Shown piece by piece: positions 1 to 12,110 of a stretch of DNA of 64,000 bases. Source of the DNA: Allodiplogaster sudhausi (Eukaryota > Nematoda > Chromadorea > Rhabditida > Diplogasteridae). Location: positions 1,398,501 through 1,462,500 of the forward strand of contig CALZFC010000060.1 in the NCBI GenBank assembly GCA_945643635.1, read 5' to 3'. Made by a program: the position numbers and the translations under genes. The notes under the pieces were generated by a model that searched no databases, was not told the origin of the DNA, and saw only the letters and a program-made list of their open reading frames with translations. Numbering within the stretch: position 1 is the stretch's first letter; every line of letters begins with the position of its first letter.

Positions 1-1503
1 AAAAGAGTCCAGGAGGACTCGTGAGAGATACAGCAAGAGGTTGCTGGCGAGAGCGTCTCTCCGTTCGATATCTGGCTCTTGTGTGAGAGGCCAGTTTGGT
101 GAGAGCGAGAAAACCTTGTAATCTATCCTTTTCTGGCGAGGACGAAAGATTACAACTTAATCGTCGCTAAAAGATCATTTAAATATGGAAAGGCTATTCG
201 GTCTGTCTTTTCTCCTGCCAGCATCGTTTGGTTAGGAGAGAGATCCTATGACATTTTGCTGGAAAATATTTAATGTGCAAGCTAGCGTGTCATGATTAGA
301 ACATAATTGTAGTGTGTCCGTCATCGCAGTAGAAGTGCTCTTCAACAGCTTTTTTCATACTACATTATCGCATTTGTCACTAATTATAGCAGTTAGGCTT
401 TAGAGAAGGAAGTGAAAATTTCTTTACAATAAACAACGAAGCGACGTACATATTTCGCTAAAAGCTCAGGCTTTCTTGTAGAAAGGTTCATGATGGTAAG
501 TTGGTAACTACAAGAATATAACAAAAAACCGAAATGACCAAAACTCAATCTTCAATTCGCGACTTTTTCGCAAACCTACTCCAATGCTCCAAGCGGCGCC
601 GCCGCTTATAATTACATAAAATAAATACTTGCAATGTATATCCCCTTGAATAGTTAACGAAAAATCGTTGATTCGCTAATGTCAACAGTTGCATTAATCA
701 AACAACATGTCTATTTTGCTTAACCCTTGCGCTTTAGTTGTTAATCCAATATAGAAGTAATACCAACTTTAAACAAAGTGTATCTTGCAAAAAATTAACC
801 AGAATAGTTAAAATAATACAAATAAACAAAAACAAAAACGTCGTATCATTGAAAATATTTTCGAAAGTCAACGAGAAGGACACCCACAAATTTCGCTAGT
901 TGCCAAGACCTGAAGTTCACGCTATTCTCTGGACATTTCTGTGGATTGTTTATACCGTACTTTTTAGCTATCTGTCATGTACTTCGTGGTAGTAGATTTT
1001 CCCTTGTGATCTCTATTTAATATACGGCTCTGAAGCCTATGTTTTCGACCATTAAAGTTAAACTTTTGTGCTCTCTTTCGCTCAAGCATCAAAGCCTCAG
1101 TTGCCGAGCAAAATAATTGGACTCTTTCTTGGCAAAAAATGATTTCATCACTTTGAAATTTTACCATAGTTATTTCCCTACTTGTAACCCTGAACCTATG
1201 TGACAAGTTGGATAGCCTCTCCTCTCACTGGGACCGGCACAGAAAATAATGTCCTATTAGACATGGCATGCCTATTCTTTCTTACAAGACTGCAATGTCT
1301 AAAAAAAAAAAGAAACATACGAACTCGATGTTTTCGATCACTCATGCAGGGAAAGCCAGCATTTTTATGAGAATGCCTTCCATAGCTCCTGGAACTTAAG
1401 TTGTTTTTCTGGAGAAACTTTCTCAAATAACGCTTTATTTCGTATATACATACATGTTTCGGAATCGTATATGTATTTATATCACCGCCATTCTATCCTG
1501 GTC
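1..1503. other. No gene recognised
   Basis: I found no exon-like open frame with splice sites or family motif on either strand. The open frames present are short, AT-biased and lack recognisable composition. The right end may hold 3' UTR of the astacin-like gene that ends at 1504 on the minus strand. Confidence 0.5.
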
Positions 1504-4500
1504 TTACAAAATGCTGACGGAAAGAGTGACATTGATCGTGAAGCCTTGGGCTGCCCAAGCGCGCATGCCAACTTGATTCGACTTCGTGGTCATTGTCTGC
1601 TCGCCGTCATCGTTGCAGCAGAATCTGGTAAATATAATATTAAAGTTTTCTTTAAATAGAGGAATACATATATACTTTAACGATAATGCTAACGAGTATG
1701 CATCCATTCGCACAATTTAATGTAAAAAACAAAACTATGGGACGTTCGCCGTACATCTCATCATTGTTTTATGTTTTTATGTTTTATTTTAATAGCTTAG
1801 TGGCTATGCTTTTAGTGGAAACGAAAAACCACCATGTTGGCCAGTGAATTTGATTCCATTCGTTGCATGCAATTTTACAAAATTTGCTTATTCTTCCAAT
1901 GAGAAATTGGTATACATATCATAACCAACTCTTTCTGCTGCAAAGACTAATAGTTATTGAAGCGCAATCTCGAAAGGATTCGAACATGAATCTATTTCTT
2001 TAGCCGATCTCGCCATTTGCCTATCGGTGCCTGCATCGCAGAGAGAAAATTACTACTTATTCTTAACAAATTTATAGAGCATTTTTCTTGAAATATTCTT
2101 TGTCAATGTTGACAAATAAGGACATTATCACAGATGATTGTATAAAGTAAGATTGCAGCTAAAAGCGACCGTGATAACGACGGGCCCAATCTTCTGGAAC
2201 TCTTCGTAGGACGCATCCATGCCGGCGTCTATGCCGGCGTCTAGCGTCGCATTGTCGATGAACTTGGTCTGCCACGAAATGACAAGCGGTTCCTGGGCAG
2301 AAATATTTTCATTTATTTAACTATGTACTTCAATATATCCCTTGTTTTGGTGACCCTTTAGCAACCAAAGAATTTTTTTTTAAATATAATAGAGATTTTT
2401 TGTGATAGAGGAATAAATTTTTTATTATAAAAAAGAAAACCAAAAATATATATTCTACAATCACCGTTTTTGGGACGAGCTTCTGGCTCACGGGCGACTC
2501 GCACTTGTCACCCTTGAAGAAGTCCGGGCAGCTGCAACGTCGGCAGTTGCGGGAGTTCGGAAAGCCACCGTTCTCGCAATTGGGAGGAGAGGCGCACGCT
2601 TCTGGAAGATCGAAGAAATCAAAGAAATTTTTTGATCCCAACTTCATATGGTTACAGAGACAGAACTCAATGACTATTCAGAATCTGAAATCGATAACTA
2701 TTCAAAATCAGCAGGTAACTTTAAAAAAGATCCTATAATACCCGCTACGTTGAAGTAAGAATATGTGTACTATATGTATGTATGTATGAAAGGAAAAAAA
2801 CGGATTTAAATTATTTATATTTTAATGAGAGAATAGAAATGCCGACGCAACCTGCACACGAGTACATCGCATTGAGCTCCTTGAGATCGGAGAAGCCGAC
2901 GACGTGTCGCTGGCCCATCGTGTTCAGAAATTGGGCGTCTTTAGCCACGAGGACAGGCTTGCCGTTCGTGGAGAAGTCATCTCAATTTTAAATATATAAT
3001 TAATTAATTAATTAATTTTTTTACTCTCGATTTTCAACTTCTTGGTTCCTTAAACAATCAACATTTATTGAAAAATTACTTTTCTAAAGTTTTTTTTTCA
3101 ATTCAGAAGGTAAAAAACATCTCACATGCTCCGTAGTGCATCGTGCTGCCATAATCATAAGCGACGCCGAAGTTGTTGTTGTCTGCTGCGGGCATCTGAC
3201 AATTAAGAAAGAAAGTTACATTCCAGTAGAATATCCGCAAAAAATAAAAAGGCAAGACACCAATTTTAAAGGAGCGCGATCACCGAAAAATATTGCATGC
3301 AGGTTCGAATTGCCGAGTCTGCCCTGTGTTTCCTCACTCTCATTCTCGCGTGCTATTTCGCAGATCGCACAAACCCGCTGCGTGAAAATAGCACGCTCGA
3401 ATGAGAGCGCGAAGGGCCGCGGCAATTTGAAAAATCATATCATTTTTCAGTGATCGCCCTCATTTAAGAACCTGTAAGTAGTCTTTCTTTTTACAATAAT
3501 GTATTCATATCTACAGTAATTTTTATCAATTTTCAAATAACCTTTTTAAATTGGGAAGCCATGCTCTTAGCGAGGGCGGACATGTCGAGTGTCACGTAGT
3601 TGTCGCGGTCGGAGCGGCTCTACAATAATTATTATTGTTTTTTTCATTCCATTAATTGCAATTGTCTAGAACAATGAATATTAATTAAGAAGGAGCATTA
3701 TTATGCATACAGTAAAAAATGAGATCGTCATAGACATTCCTTATTTTCTCTATTAGTACCCCTGTATACTACTTTTAATGACATTATCAATGGGGGGTAC
3801 TATTAGAGGGGACGGGGGATTCTAATAAAGGGAGGGGGCACTAATAAAGGAATTGCCGTAACCTGTTCGTGTTCTGAGCCGAGTGCATGGAAGAGTTCGT
3901 GTGCAGCCGTTGTCACATTCAAAGCGGGAATTAATCGTTGTCTTGGACGATGTTTATAAATTAAAAGGGATGTAGAATAATGCAAGTTGTCTAGCTGCTT
4001 GGTGAAGTGAAAGCAAGTTAATGAAGTACGACTTTTAATGAGCCCCAATTTCAATTTTTTATTCGCGCTTTTTTTTGCCTGACACAAGGGCGAGAAAGCA
4101 TGTGATTTAGGGAGACGTGACTATAATGGTCAGGAGAATTGAAATAGGCTACGTTTGAGTTTGGCGCTCCGTTAAAGTTTGAAAGCCAAGATGCCCAACC
4201 GAAGTGCAGCCATTTCCGAGCGAAAGATGTTGCATCTTCAGCCACTTCAGCTGGCCAACGCTCGAATAGCAACCGGCTCCCGCAAAGATCCGATTCTTGA
4301 AGAAGAATAAAAATCTTAAGGGTGGTATGTACTTCTTATTGTTAGTATACAACGCTTCTCTAGCCGAAATATATATATATATATATATATATATTGTATG
4401 TATATACATGTATATTCTTTTCAGCTTATCATATTTTGAATAAACTTACACCAGCCGATTTTGACGGATCCTTTGCAAAATCGATGCAGCTCTTGCTAGA

Positions 4501-4912
4501 GAGGATGGTCATTTCCTTCTCGACATTTGCGGTCGCGTTTGAAGCTGTAAAATTGAAGAGATGAGAAATAGAAAAATAAATAAATAATAGTACAAAAATT
4601 AATAAGTATGTTAAACAATCAGTAACAATGTCTACTTCAAGTTTGTTAACTGTATGAAAATAATAAGCGCTAGGGTTCTTACGGAATTCGCTATCAAAGA
4701 AGTACGGAATAGGTGTCGATTTATTCCATAGGGTGGCAGTATTGTCGAACATATCGATATAAGCCTCGAGCTTCTTCATAATTTCCTTAAAAACATGTTT
4801 AAACTTTAAAGTTAATATCCAGTTATTCAATAAATTAATAAATAATCGAGGTTCCAGGATGGAAGGGATTCTTTAACTGTCGGGGACCAAAGAAATGCTA
4901 ATTGCATGAATA

Positions 4913-4957
<45 letters not shown>

Positions 4958-6675
4958 CTAGAGCACAAAAAATTGATTTAATTGTTTCAAATCTTATGAC
5001 AATTGAACACGGCACTTTTTGTGTGTTCGCGACAATGTTGCTGTAGAATATTAAAAATCTTGTAAGCTTTTCTGTTTTGAAAGAATTTAATGTCTATTTA
5101 TTTTATTCTCAAGCCTAAAATCAATTAAATTTGTTAATTAAATTTATTTTTGAATAAAATTTATGGCTGTTAAACCTTGATACGTTCGAGAGACGTCTTT
5201 GCCTTTTCGACATTTGGGATCCCGCCTGATGCTGTGAAAGTGAAGAGATAAGAAAGACTAATGTTGAAGAGAAATAAATAACAGTAAAAAAAGCTATAAT
5301 TATGTCTAACAATAAGTAACAATGTCACATATTTAGTTCATGTCTGTTATCTGTTTGAATGTAATGAGCACAACGATTCGTACGGAATTCGCTATCGAAG
5401 AAGTGCGGAATCGGTGTCGATTTATTCCATCGAGAGGCAGAATTGACTGGCGCACCACGCTTATTTCGAGATTCCTAGGAAATGTTTAAATTTTAAAAGT
5501 TTTTATCCGGTTATGCAAGGCACTAAATCCAGAAAAGGACGCATTTAGAAGATTCTTTGACTGCCGGAATTGGACAAAGTGGCAAACGAAATGCATCTTT
5601 CACACGAATATATCGCACAAACCATATTGATTTAATTGTTTTGGGTGTGGACTGACAATTGAGCGCCGCACTTCACGTTTGTTCACGACGATGTCGCCCT
5701 AGAAGAGTAAAAAGGGTGATAGCTTTTTTCGAAAGAATTTAATGCATATTTATCTTTATTCTCAAGATTAACATCAATGAGAATCAATTTATTAATTAAA
5801 TTTTTTGCAATAAAATTTAGGACTGTTTGACCTGCACAAGATAGGGAAGCAGTTGTTGATTGATATCAACGATTGACGGAGCCGTCAAAACGTCTTCCAC
5901 TTGGCTCTCCTGGCTCTATGACAAGGGAAAAAATTGTGGATTACTGCCATTTAAAGGAAAAATTATGTGATATTTCAAATTGCTGCGTCCCTTCGCACTC
6001 TCACTCGCGCGTGCTATTTTCACGCAGCGGGTTTGTGCGATCTGCGAAATAGCACGCGAGAATGAGAGAGAGAGGAGTCACAGGGCAGACGCGGCAATTG
6101 GAACCTGCACAGAATATTTTTCGGTGATCGCCCTCCTTTAAATTAGCCTTTACAGAATCAGATAAAAAGCAGGAAAAGTTGAAATGCTACAAGCAAAAAT
6201 ATTGATTTTTTAGCCAAGGTACATAGTTCTTTTTAAAAAAATTATAAAAAAAATTTTACAAGAAACATTATATTCTTTACGAACATTAACGACGACTGGT
6301 AGATCAAGGTTTGTATCAAAAGCAGCTCGCGAAAGACGGTAGGCGCGAAGTTCTTCTACGCTCAAGCCACCGGCGTTTGCAAGCTGAGAGAGTATCAAAC
6401 TTCTTTTCTTTCCATGCCGTACAAAAGTCGAAGCTTGTTCATATGGGAAGATAAAAAAGAAGCTTTTTTTTTCGTCGTATTGTACCTACTTTAACTGCAA
6501 TAGAAAAAATGCTCATAAAAAAGCAAACTTCATTCTCGATGTCTTCCACTGCTGGCAGACGGTCGGCGCCTGCGTGCTTCTCATAGAATGGCCAGTTGAC
6601 AGCGACAGGCGCGGCAAGGGCGCTTTCGAGCGGGAGAAGCAAGGCGATTGAGAGGAGACTTACGAAATTTGTCAT
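1504..6675 (-). CDS. Astacin-like (M12A) zinc metalloprotease with EGF-like and CUB-like tail
   Basis: Secreted zinc endopeptidase of the astacin/NAS type. Exons: 6529-6675 (ATG 6675, signal peptide MTNFVSLLSIALLLPLESA), 6285-6383, 5832-5915, 5657-5698 (prodomain, QGDI matching the FxGD Asp-switch), 5384-5474 (RNKR then RWNKSTPIPHFFDSEF, the mature start), 5176-5231, 4683-4785, 4450-4544 (SCIDF), 4200-4295 (GCYSSVGQ), 3863-about 3935 (HELFHALGSEHEQ, the HExxHxxGxxHE site), 3542-3619 (SRSDRDNYV), 3126-3195 (YGSTMHYGA, Met-turn), 2852-2980, 2465-2601 (six-Cys EGF-like), 2170-2292 and 1504-1624 (CUB-like, begins FCCNDDGEQ). Phases agree from 6675 to 4200 and from 3619 to 2170. Two joins are unresolved: 4200 to 3935, where no in-phase AG acceptor is visible, and 2170 to 1624, where an exon may be missing. 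The segment around the mature N terminus occurs twice. Family certain; complete model less so. Confidence 0.85.
3266..3472. repeat. Palindromic MITE-like element H1, copy 1
   Basis: The two ends are inverted copies: GAGCGCGATCACCGAAAAAT at the left and a CAGTGATCGCCCTC-type sequence at the right. The centre is itself a hairpin with arms TTCTCGCGTGCTATTT and AAATAGCACGCTCGAA. It lies in the astacin intron between exons 3542-3619 and 3126-3195. Non-coding. Confidence 0.7.
3738..3862. repeat. Repeat rich in the motif TTTTCTCTATTAGTACCCC, copy 1
   Basis: Motif TTTTCTCTATTAGTACCCC is followed by TACTATTAGAGGGGAC and ACTAATAAAGG in reverse orientation, giving a short G/C-run element with inverted ends. 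It flanks the astacin active-site exon. Related sequence occurs near 9.7 and 23.2 kb. Confidence 0.5.
4369..4395. repeat. (AT)n microsatellite in an astacin intron
   Basis: Run of AT dinucleotides. A second, longer (TA)n run is at 4915-4956 inside the duplicated astacin block. Confidence 0.9.
4998..5040 (-). pseudogene. Relic duplicate of the astacin prodomain exon
   Basis: This stretch aligns with exon 5657-5698: SNIVANTQKVPCSIV against GDIVVNKREVRRSIV. The GD of the FxGD zinc-switch is replaced by SN, and after acceptor CTACAG the reading phase does not fit the preceding exon. It belongs to the duplicated block 4.45-5.07 kb and is probably skipped. The neighbouring duplicated exons 4683-4785 and 4450-4544 do stay in phase. 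Confidence 0.5.
5945..6146. repeat. Palindromic MITE-like element H1, copy 2
   Basis: Same family as 3266-3472 but in the opposite orientation. It carries GCGTGCTATTTTCACGCAGC, GATCTGCGAAATAGCACGCG and the terminal CGGTGATCGCCCTCC. It sits in the second astacin intron, so one gene holds two copies in inverted relation. Confidence 0.7.
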
Positions 6676-7139
6676 GTGCCCTGCAGGGATACGAGTCGTT
6701 ATTGTGGGTAAAAAAAAATAAATAGTAAAAAATCAAGGCAAGAAAAAGGGGAACGGGAGGACTTGAGAAGTATGCTGGTGTATGGCCGATGCAGCCTCAC
6801 GAGAGTGCTTAGACTATAAATGATCAAGCACTGAATGTTCTGCACCTTCGGCAATGCTCCGTAATTAGCTGTAATTGTAACGTGAGCATTCCATGAATTA
6901 TTTACACTTAATTACTCGCTCCATTTTCAGGTTCGGCAATTTGGACCCATTTAACAGTCACGAAAAACTGTTTAAAACTCAGTGAGCGACTTTTGTCATC
7001 GTCTGTTTGAGCTTAAGTACTTTACGAATAAAGTTAATCCTGGCATAATCTACTTTCGAATAAGTCAACAAATCAAATAAAACCTGGAAAATGAAAATTT
7101 TTTCTCTAGAAAACAATTAAGATCTCTTAAACCTCGGCA

Positions 7140-8262
7140 TGCAATGTGCAGTATGCCGTGTGTTTTTACCCCAATAGGAGGCTCGCAGAATCGAGAATCC
7201 CCCCAATAGGAGGCGCAGACTCGAGAATCCCCCCGCGTACCCTATGGGCCCGGCCCGGGCCTGGTTTTGACCATCCCTGTTCGAGATACGAACTGAGGCA
7301 GATGCCATCGTCAAAGTCAGCGCTCAGGCTAGAATGGCTCTCCGAGGTCGGTGAGGAATCTCGCATGTTGAGGCATACTCTTGTTTTAGAAACAATTTAT
7401 GATTATTTTGGACAATTTTCATTGATCACTTTCTCTCTCTCTCTCGTTCTCTCACTTTTTTCTACTCTCACACTCTCTTGTCAAATACCTCGCCGTGGTT
7501 CAGCCTCATGACACCAATTGCCCGGTCTCCTGGAATAGTCGACACAGTGAGGACAACAAGGTCTCCCTGAAAAGAGGGCCATTGAGACGCAAGCCATTTG
7601 TCTACCGAATTCACTCTCTATCTCTCTCCGTCTTTCTCTAATTTTACATCTCTCCATATCTTGCTCTCTCGCTATCATCCCCTCTTTATCTCTTTCTCTC
7701 TCTTTCTCTCTCTCTCTCTCTCTCGTTCTGTCGCCTTACCTAATGAGAGACATTGAATATGACCTCGACTCCTCATCCTCCGGCTTGCCATTTGCACTTC
7801 GCACAAGGCGATCGTCAATGGCATGCCAGGGCATGTTTAACTGGAAAAAAAGAACTAATGCTCGCAGAGGGGACGAAATCGAGTTTTGGAGGTTCATGAA
7901 ATTAGCACTACCCAAATCATCGAAGCAGAGATATGATAGAACATGGTCAAGTCGATGGTTTTGAGGGGTAAGTGTACAAAAGTAATATGTAGAATACGCC
8001 TGTAATGCTTAAAATTATAGTCTAAAAGTATTTAACGAAATCGAGTTCTAGAGGTTCATGAAACCAGCTCCAAATTATCGAAGCAGAAATATGTTTAAAA
8101 ATGGTCAAGTCGAAAGTTTTGTGGGGTAAGTGTACTAAAATTACGCCTGTAATACTTAAAATTGTAGTAATAAAGTATTTAACGAAATCGAGTTTTGGAG
8201 GTTCATGAAACCAGCACCACCCAAATCATCGAAGCAGGGATATGATATAACATGGTCATTAA
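7140..8262. repeat. Short direct repeats and a tandem 130-165 bp repeat
   Basis: At 7175-7235 the block CAATAGGAGGC...GAGAATCCCCC occurs twice. At 7874-8262 a unit beginning CGAAATCGAGTTTTGGAGG and holding ATCGAAGCAGAGATATGATA, then GGGGTAAGTGTAC and CGCCTGTAATGCTTAAAATT, occurs two and a half times (starts near 7874, 8036 and 8182). CT microsatellites lie at 7430-7460 and 7690-7735. No gene recognised. Confidence 0.6.
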
Positions 8263-8705
8263 TTTAAATATTTACCTATTTTTACATTTGCATTTGTCAT
8301 ATTACAATTTTTATCAATATGATTGGTGATTTTTAAAAATTTTCTGTTAATGAATTGAGTAAACAGTTAATTATTTTCTATGAAACATGCCTTACTATCT
8401 TTCTCCCCACATCTCCATATCCATCTCTCTATCTCTCTATCTCCCTTTCTCTTTCTATCTCATTGTCCCTCTCTCTCTCTCGCTCTCTGTTTCTCCCTTT
8501 CACACACTATCGTAATATTAATTCAGAATGACAGAATTGCTACTCGTCTGCAGCTGCTCCTCTGCTGGGGCGCTTCGTACAGCCCGCTGACATGCGAACA
8601 TCGTCCTTGACCGCAGGCGTGCTTTCCGATCTGATCTGCGCTACCGCGCCGGTTTACTCGGACACACGGGTTCACGTGCTGCAACCTGTCCACTAATGAA
8701 TGGAA
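8255..8705 (-). mobile_element. tRNA-derived SINE, copy 1
   Basis: On the minus strand an A-box-like stretch GGTAGCGCAGATCAGATCGG is followed by a B-box-like GATGTTCGCATGTC, and the body runs into a GA-rich tail and then AT-rich sequence. About 450 bp match, in the opposite orientation, the sequence at 18300-18720. Family assignment rests on the A/B box layout; terminal duplications were not found. Confidence 0.55.
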
Positions 8706-9689
8706 TATGTGCACATTCAAGGCTCTCAATTCATGCATTCAAATACTCTTCTTGCGGAATTCTCTTAATTTTCGGCACATTTCTTGTACAATTTACCCGA
8801 ATGACCCTGAACAAAGTCTGCAAGTATTATTGGAGAATACAAAATAAAACATCAAAGCATCTAAACTCGCTTAGTAATGATGATCCGCAAAATTAAACTG
8901 TATACATGTCGAATTTTCGCATATAGACAATACAATTTATATCTTACAGTAAATAGAATATATGGCCGACGTCACATTCTAGCAGCTTCAGTATGGAGAA
9001 AGATTAACATCGACAGTTAATATATTTACATTTTAGTAGAAGAGGCCCATTCGCTGGGGATAGTCGACGGGAAGGGGCAGCGGGAGAAAGGGATTACCTA
9101 ATGGGCGTTCTGTGGGGCTCTAGATGACTCATAACCATCAATATATACATCAGAAAGCGTAGGAAATACATACAAACAAACATACGTAAGAAAGGCACTT
9201 TGCATATTTACAATAAGATGATAAGATTGTTCCCCTCACAACAGCCCACGGTCCATTTGCAGATGATTGACGGAGGAGTAGGCCGCGGCCAGGTAAGTAG
9301 AAGTGTGGTAGTTGAGTCATTAGCCAGGGTTCAAGTCTTAAAAGAGCCAAAAAAAAATCACTGTTGAATTCCTGTGTGCCTTTTTGCCGGACACTAGCGC
9401 GGGAGAGCACGTGTGTGTGTGTGTGTTTCCGAGAATATACATACATAGATCTCGCCGCTGAGTTTCGTGCTCCTTTAAAATATGTCTCCGAAAGAGTGCT
9501 GATGTATGTACGATATGGAGTATGTATGACTGACAGCAGCCGATCGTCCTCATGATGGGCATGCCAGACTTGTCGAGGAAGAGGCGCAAACGCGAACTGC
9601 AGGTCATTTCTCCGATAACACTTTTATCCTAAAGTCAAACGACCTTATTCTTTTTTGTTATCTAAATTATACATACATATATGTATGCC
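8706..9689. other. No gene recognised
   Basis: Contains a (GT)n run at 9410-9427. At 9276-9305 a possible 30-nt plus-strand exon is bracketed by TTTGCAG and GTAAGT, too short to assign. On the minus strand, around 9560-9610 and 9215-9285, there are open stretches that could hold 3' exons of the C6-like gene, but no acceptor in a matching phase convinced me. Confidence 0.4.
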
Positions 9690-9862
9690 GTGTTTTCTCT
9701 ATTCGTTGTTGTCATGATGTGTCAGATTACATATGGAATTAGAAGGGGCACTACAAGAGAGAGAGAGAGGTACCATTTTTCGTTTACACACATTATCAAG
9801 GGCGGGGAGTGCTATTAGAGGGGATTCAAATAAATGAGGGAGGGGGGGGGTGCTAATATTAA
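9690..9862. repeat. Repeat rich in TTTTCTCTATT and G/C runs, copy 2
   Basis: GTGTTTTCTCTATTCG at the left and GTGCTATTAGAGGGGATT then a G run and GTGCTAATATT at the right resemble the element at 3738-3862. It lies just downstream of the last confident exon of the C6-like gene. Confidence 0.4.
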
Positions 9863-9967
9863 AAAAAAACCGGTGTATATATATTTTTTTTTTCTGAAGG
9901 AAGCCTTACACATGTATATATAAGTAGGAAATATCTCAATATAAGTAATAATAAAAATAATACTGAC

Positions 9968-10698
9968 ATCGTCGTATACCAGGGTACCGCTGGAGCAGAT
10001 CTTGACGGGACAGCCGAATTTGCCGATAGCGGGACTGTCTGTGATAACGGGTTCCTTCTCTGCTGCCGGGTTCATCGTGTATGTGTAGGCGCAATTATCG
10101 CACATCACAACTGGAGGAGCAGCATTTTCACGTCTTTAATATTATCACAGGTACATATATTGTATAAAGACTCTAGTATAAATTGTATAAAGACTCTAGT
10201 ATAATGAGATATGTACATTCGTCTATAGGACAGACTGACACTTTGTCACGTTGAAACATGAAAAAAAAGAATAATCATTTCTTTGGCATTTTAATGAGCG
10301 ACGGAATAGCTAAATGCTTTTAGAGCCTTTATACTATACTCCATGTTGCCACTTTCTATTTATGATGCACGGATAACTATGCTAAATAATGAGCCAAAAA
10401 CATCTCATAATTATCATCTTCTAGTTTGCTTGCAAAAGCGTACACAAATGAAGCAAACAATCTATCCGCGTTGGGACACAGTTATCATTATTAATTTAAG
10501 GGACAAAGTAAAATGAAATGGAAACAGGCCAGAGAAGACGCACAGGCTTGGCAGAAGACATTCGCGCCGTCTGCAAAGGGCTCGCCGGCTCCATTGAGGT
10601 ATGCGGCGGGCGCGGTCGCCGAGCATGTCAGTTTCTCGCCGGTCACTGATTTAAAGCCACCGGACTAAACCGTGAGAGTTAGAGGAATGAAAGAGACT

Positions 10699-10730
<32 letters not shown>

Positions 10731-11901
10731 GACGCGATTTGCGAGAGAACCCGGGTACCCGGCCAAAATCGACCAGCTTGGATTTTCTTCGAAAGTTCCT
10801 AATAGATGCTTTCTGATACGAGGAACCGATTGGAAGTGATCAAATTATCAGAAAATACCATTTTCGTTAGCTATGAAGGCCTCATTTATGGGGCTCGCCG
10901 CACAGGTAGGCGAGTTGGATGCATGTCTGGGGTCACTACGCCGCACTTTGTTCAGATATATAAACGAAAATTTACATCTTAATACCCAAGATCTTGCTCT
11001 AGACACTAAAAAATAAAAATTAGAAAATTTCCAACTACAAAGTGCTAATAGACGTTGAAGTTTGAGAGGGTGCAGCCAACATATTTCTCATTTTACCCGA
11101 ACCAAGCCTACACAGTTGTACAGAGCATGGGGATTTAGAAATATTAGGAAGTCTTTGATGTTTCCTGATCGATTATTTCGGTATGGTAGTACAAATCAAC
11201 ACGTCCGCGGATTAAAAAAAAGTACGTAAAAATCTTTTCACACGTTCAAACATAAGCAAGAAGAAAGAGCGTTTAAGGCTCTATGACGCTTTAAACGGAC
11301 GAAATAGACGAAGAGGCGTGCGCCGTCCGTGCATGTCACCGTCTTGCACGGTTCCGCCACCTGCTTCAGATAGCCGTCGTCGTCGCAGTTGGTGCGGTCT
11401 ACACACTTCCCCGCTGAGGGCGCCTATTTTTTTTATTAATATGAAATTTATTTTGCTTCTTAATCAATAATAGGCATGAAAATGTGGCAACAAAAATGGT
11501 AGTACAAATAATAAGAACAAATAGACAGGAACCATATAAACGGCTGGAGCACAAACGCCACACATGCTGGGCGTCGTGGTCGTCGTGGTTGAGGTGGACG
11601 ATGTCGTCGTCGGCATCGCAGTTGTAGTTGTCGGAGTCGCAGTGGTGGTTGTTGCGGAGGTGGTCGGAGGCCTGCAATCTACAGCTGTGAGTTACTAGTC
11701 GTTTTTTTTTAAATATATTAAACTATCTAAACTTTACATTTATATTAATTAGCTAAATAATCATAAATATAATTTTGTATCAAATTCACTGTTCATAGCA
11801 TACCTTGTCAGTGCTGGATCTGTCGGAATCATGGCCATACAGGCCATAGTAACAGCGGCTGTGGCCACGAGGAGGAGCACGAGCACTTGGAGAGCAGACA
11901 T
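9968..11901 (-). CDS. Secreted Thr-rich, Cys-repeat protein (nematode C6/DUF281-like)
   Basis: Predicted secreted protein of unknown function. Exons: 11804-11901 (ATG 11901, signal peptide MSALQVLVLLLVATAAVTMA), 11533-11671 (Thr-rich stretch with TTTTTTTP, then CGVC), 11310-11423 (GKCVDRTNC...EPCKTVTC), 10544-10664 (GEKLTCSATAPAAYLN) and 9968-10110 (MCDNCAYTYT...GCPVKICSSGTLVY). All four junctions are in phase with GT...AG ends. Spaced Cys residues after a poly-Thr linker resemble secreted nematode proteins with C6 (DUF281-like) domains; that assignment is from memory of the pattern. The last exon shown ends at a donor (GTCAGT), so a 3' exon is missing. The intron 10665-11309 holds a copy of dispersed repeat D1. 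Confidence 0.65.
10704..10730. repeat. (TA)n microsatellite
   Basis: Run of TA dinucleotides at the border of dispersed repeat D1, inside the intron upstream of exon 10544-10664. Confidence 0.85.
10727..11255. repeat. Dispersed repeat D1, copy 1
   Basis: Starts ATGACGCGATTTGCGAGAGA and shares over 500 bp with 22228-22800, including GGATTTT, GAGGAACCGATTGGAAGTG, GGCTCGCCGC and CAAATCAACACGTCCGCGG. Probably a transposon relic lying in an intron of the C6-like gene. Confidence 0.65.
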
Positions 11902-12039
11902 TGCAATCTGGACGCAGACGTAAAGATAGATATATTTTGCGAGATTCGCCTGGTGTATTTTTCGTCTGCGCGTTAATGTACACACAAAAGAAATATGTAA
12001 TCGACAAGTCGACAAGCACATAGGCAAAGGTTGACATCA

Positions 12040-12110
12040 CGAAATGATTTCATTCGCGCGACTTCCATATACATAAATAGAATGCCATCATGTGGGCATG
12101 GCAAGCAGAA
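12040..12110 (-). promoter_or_regulatory. TATA-like promoter of the C6-like gene
   Basis: Minus-strand TCTATTTATGTATATGGAAG about 170 bp upstream of the ATG at 11901. A closely similar block, CTATTTATATGGAAGTCACG, is found near 16580, so the region was duplicated as a unit. TATA role inferred from sequence only. Confidence 0.45.
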
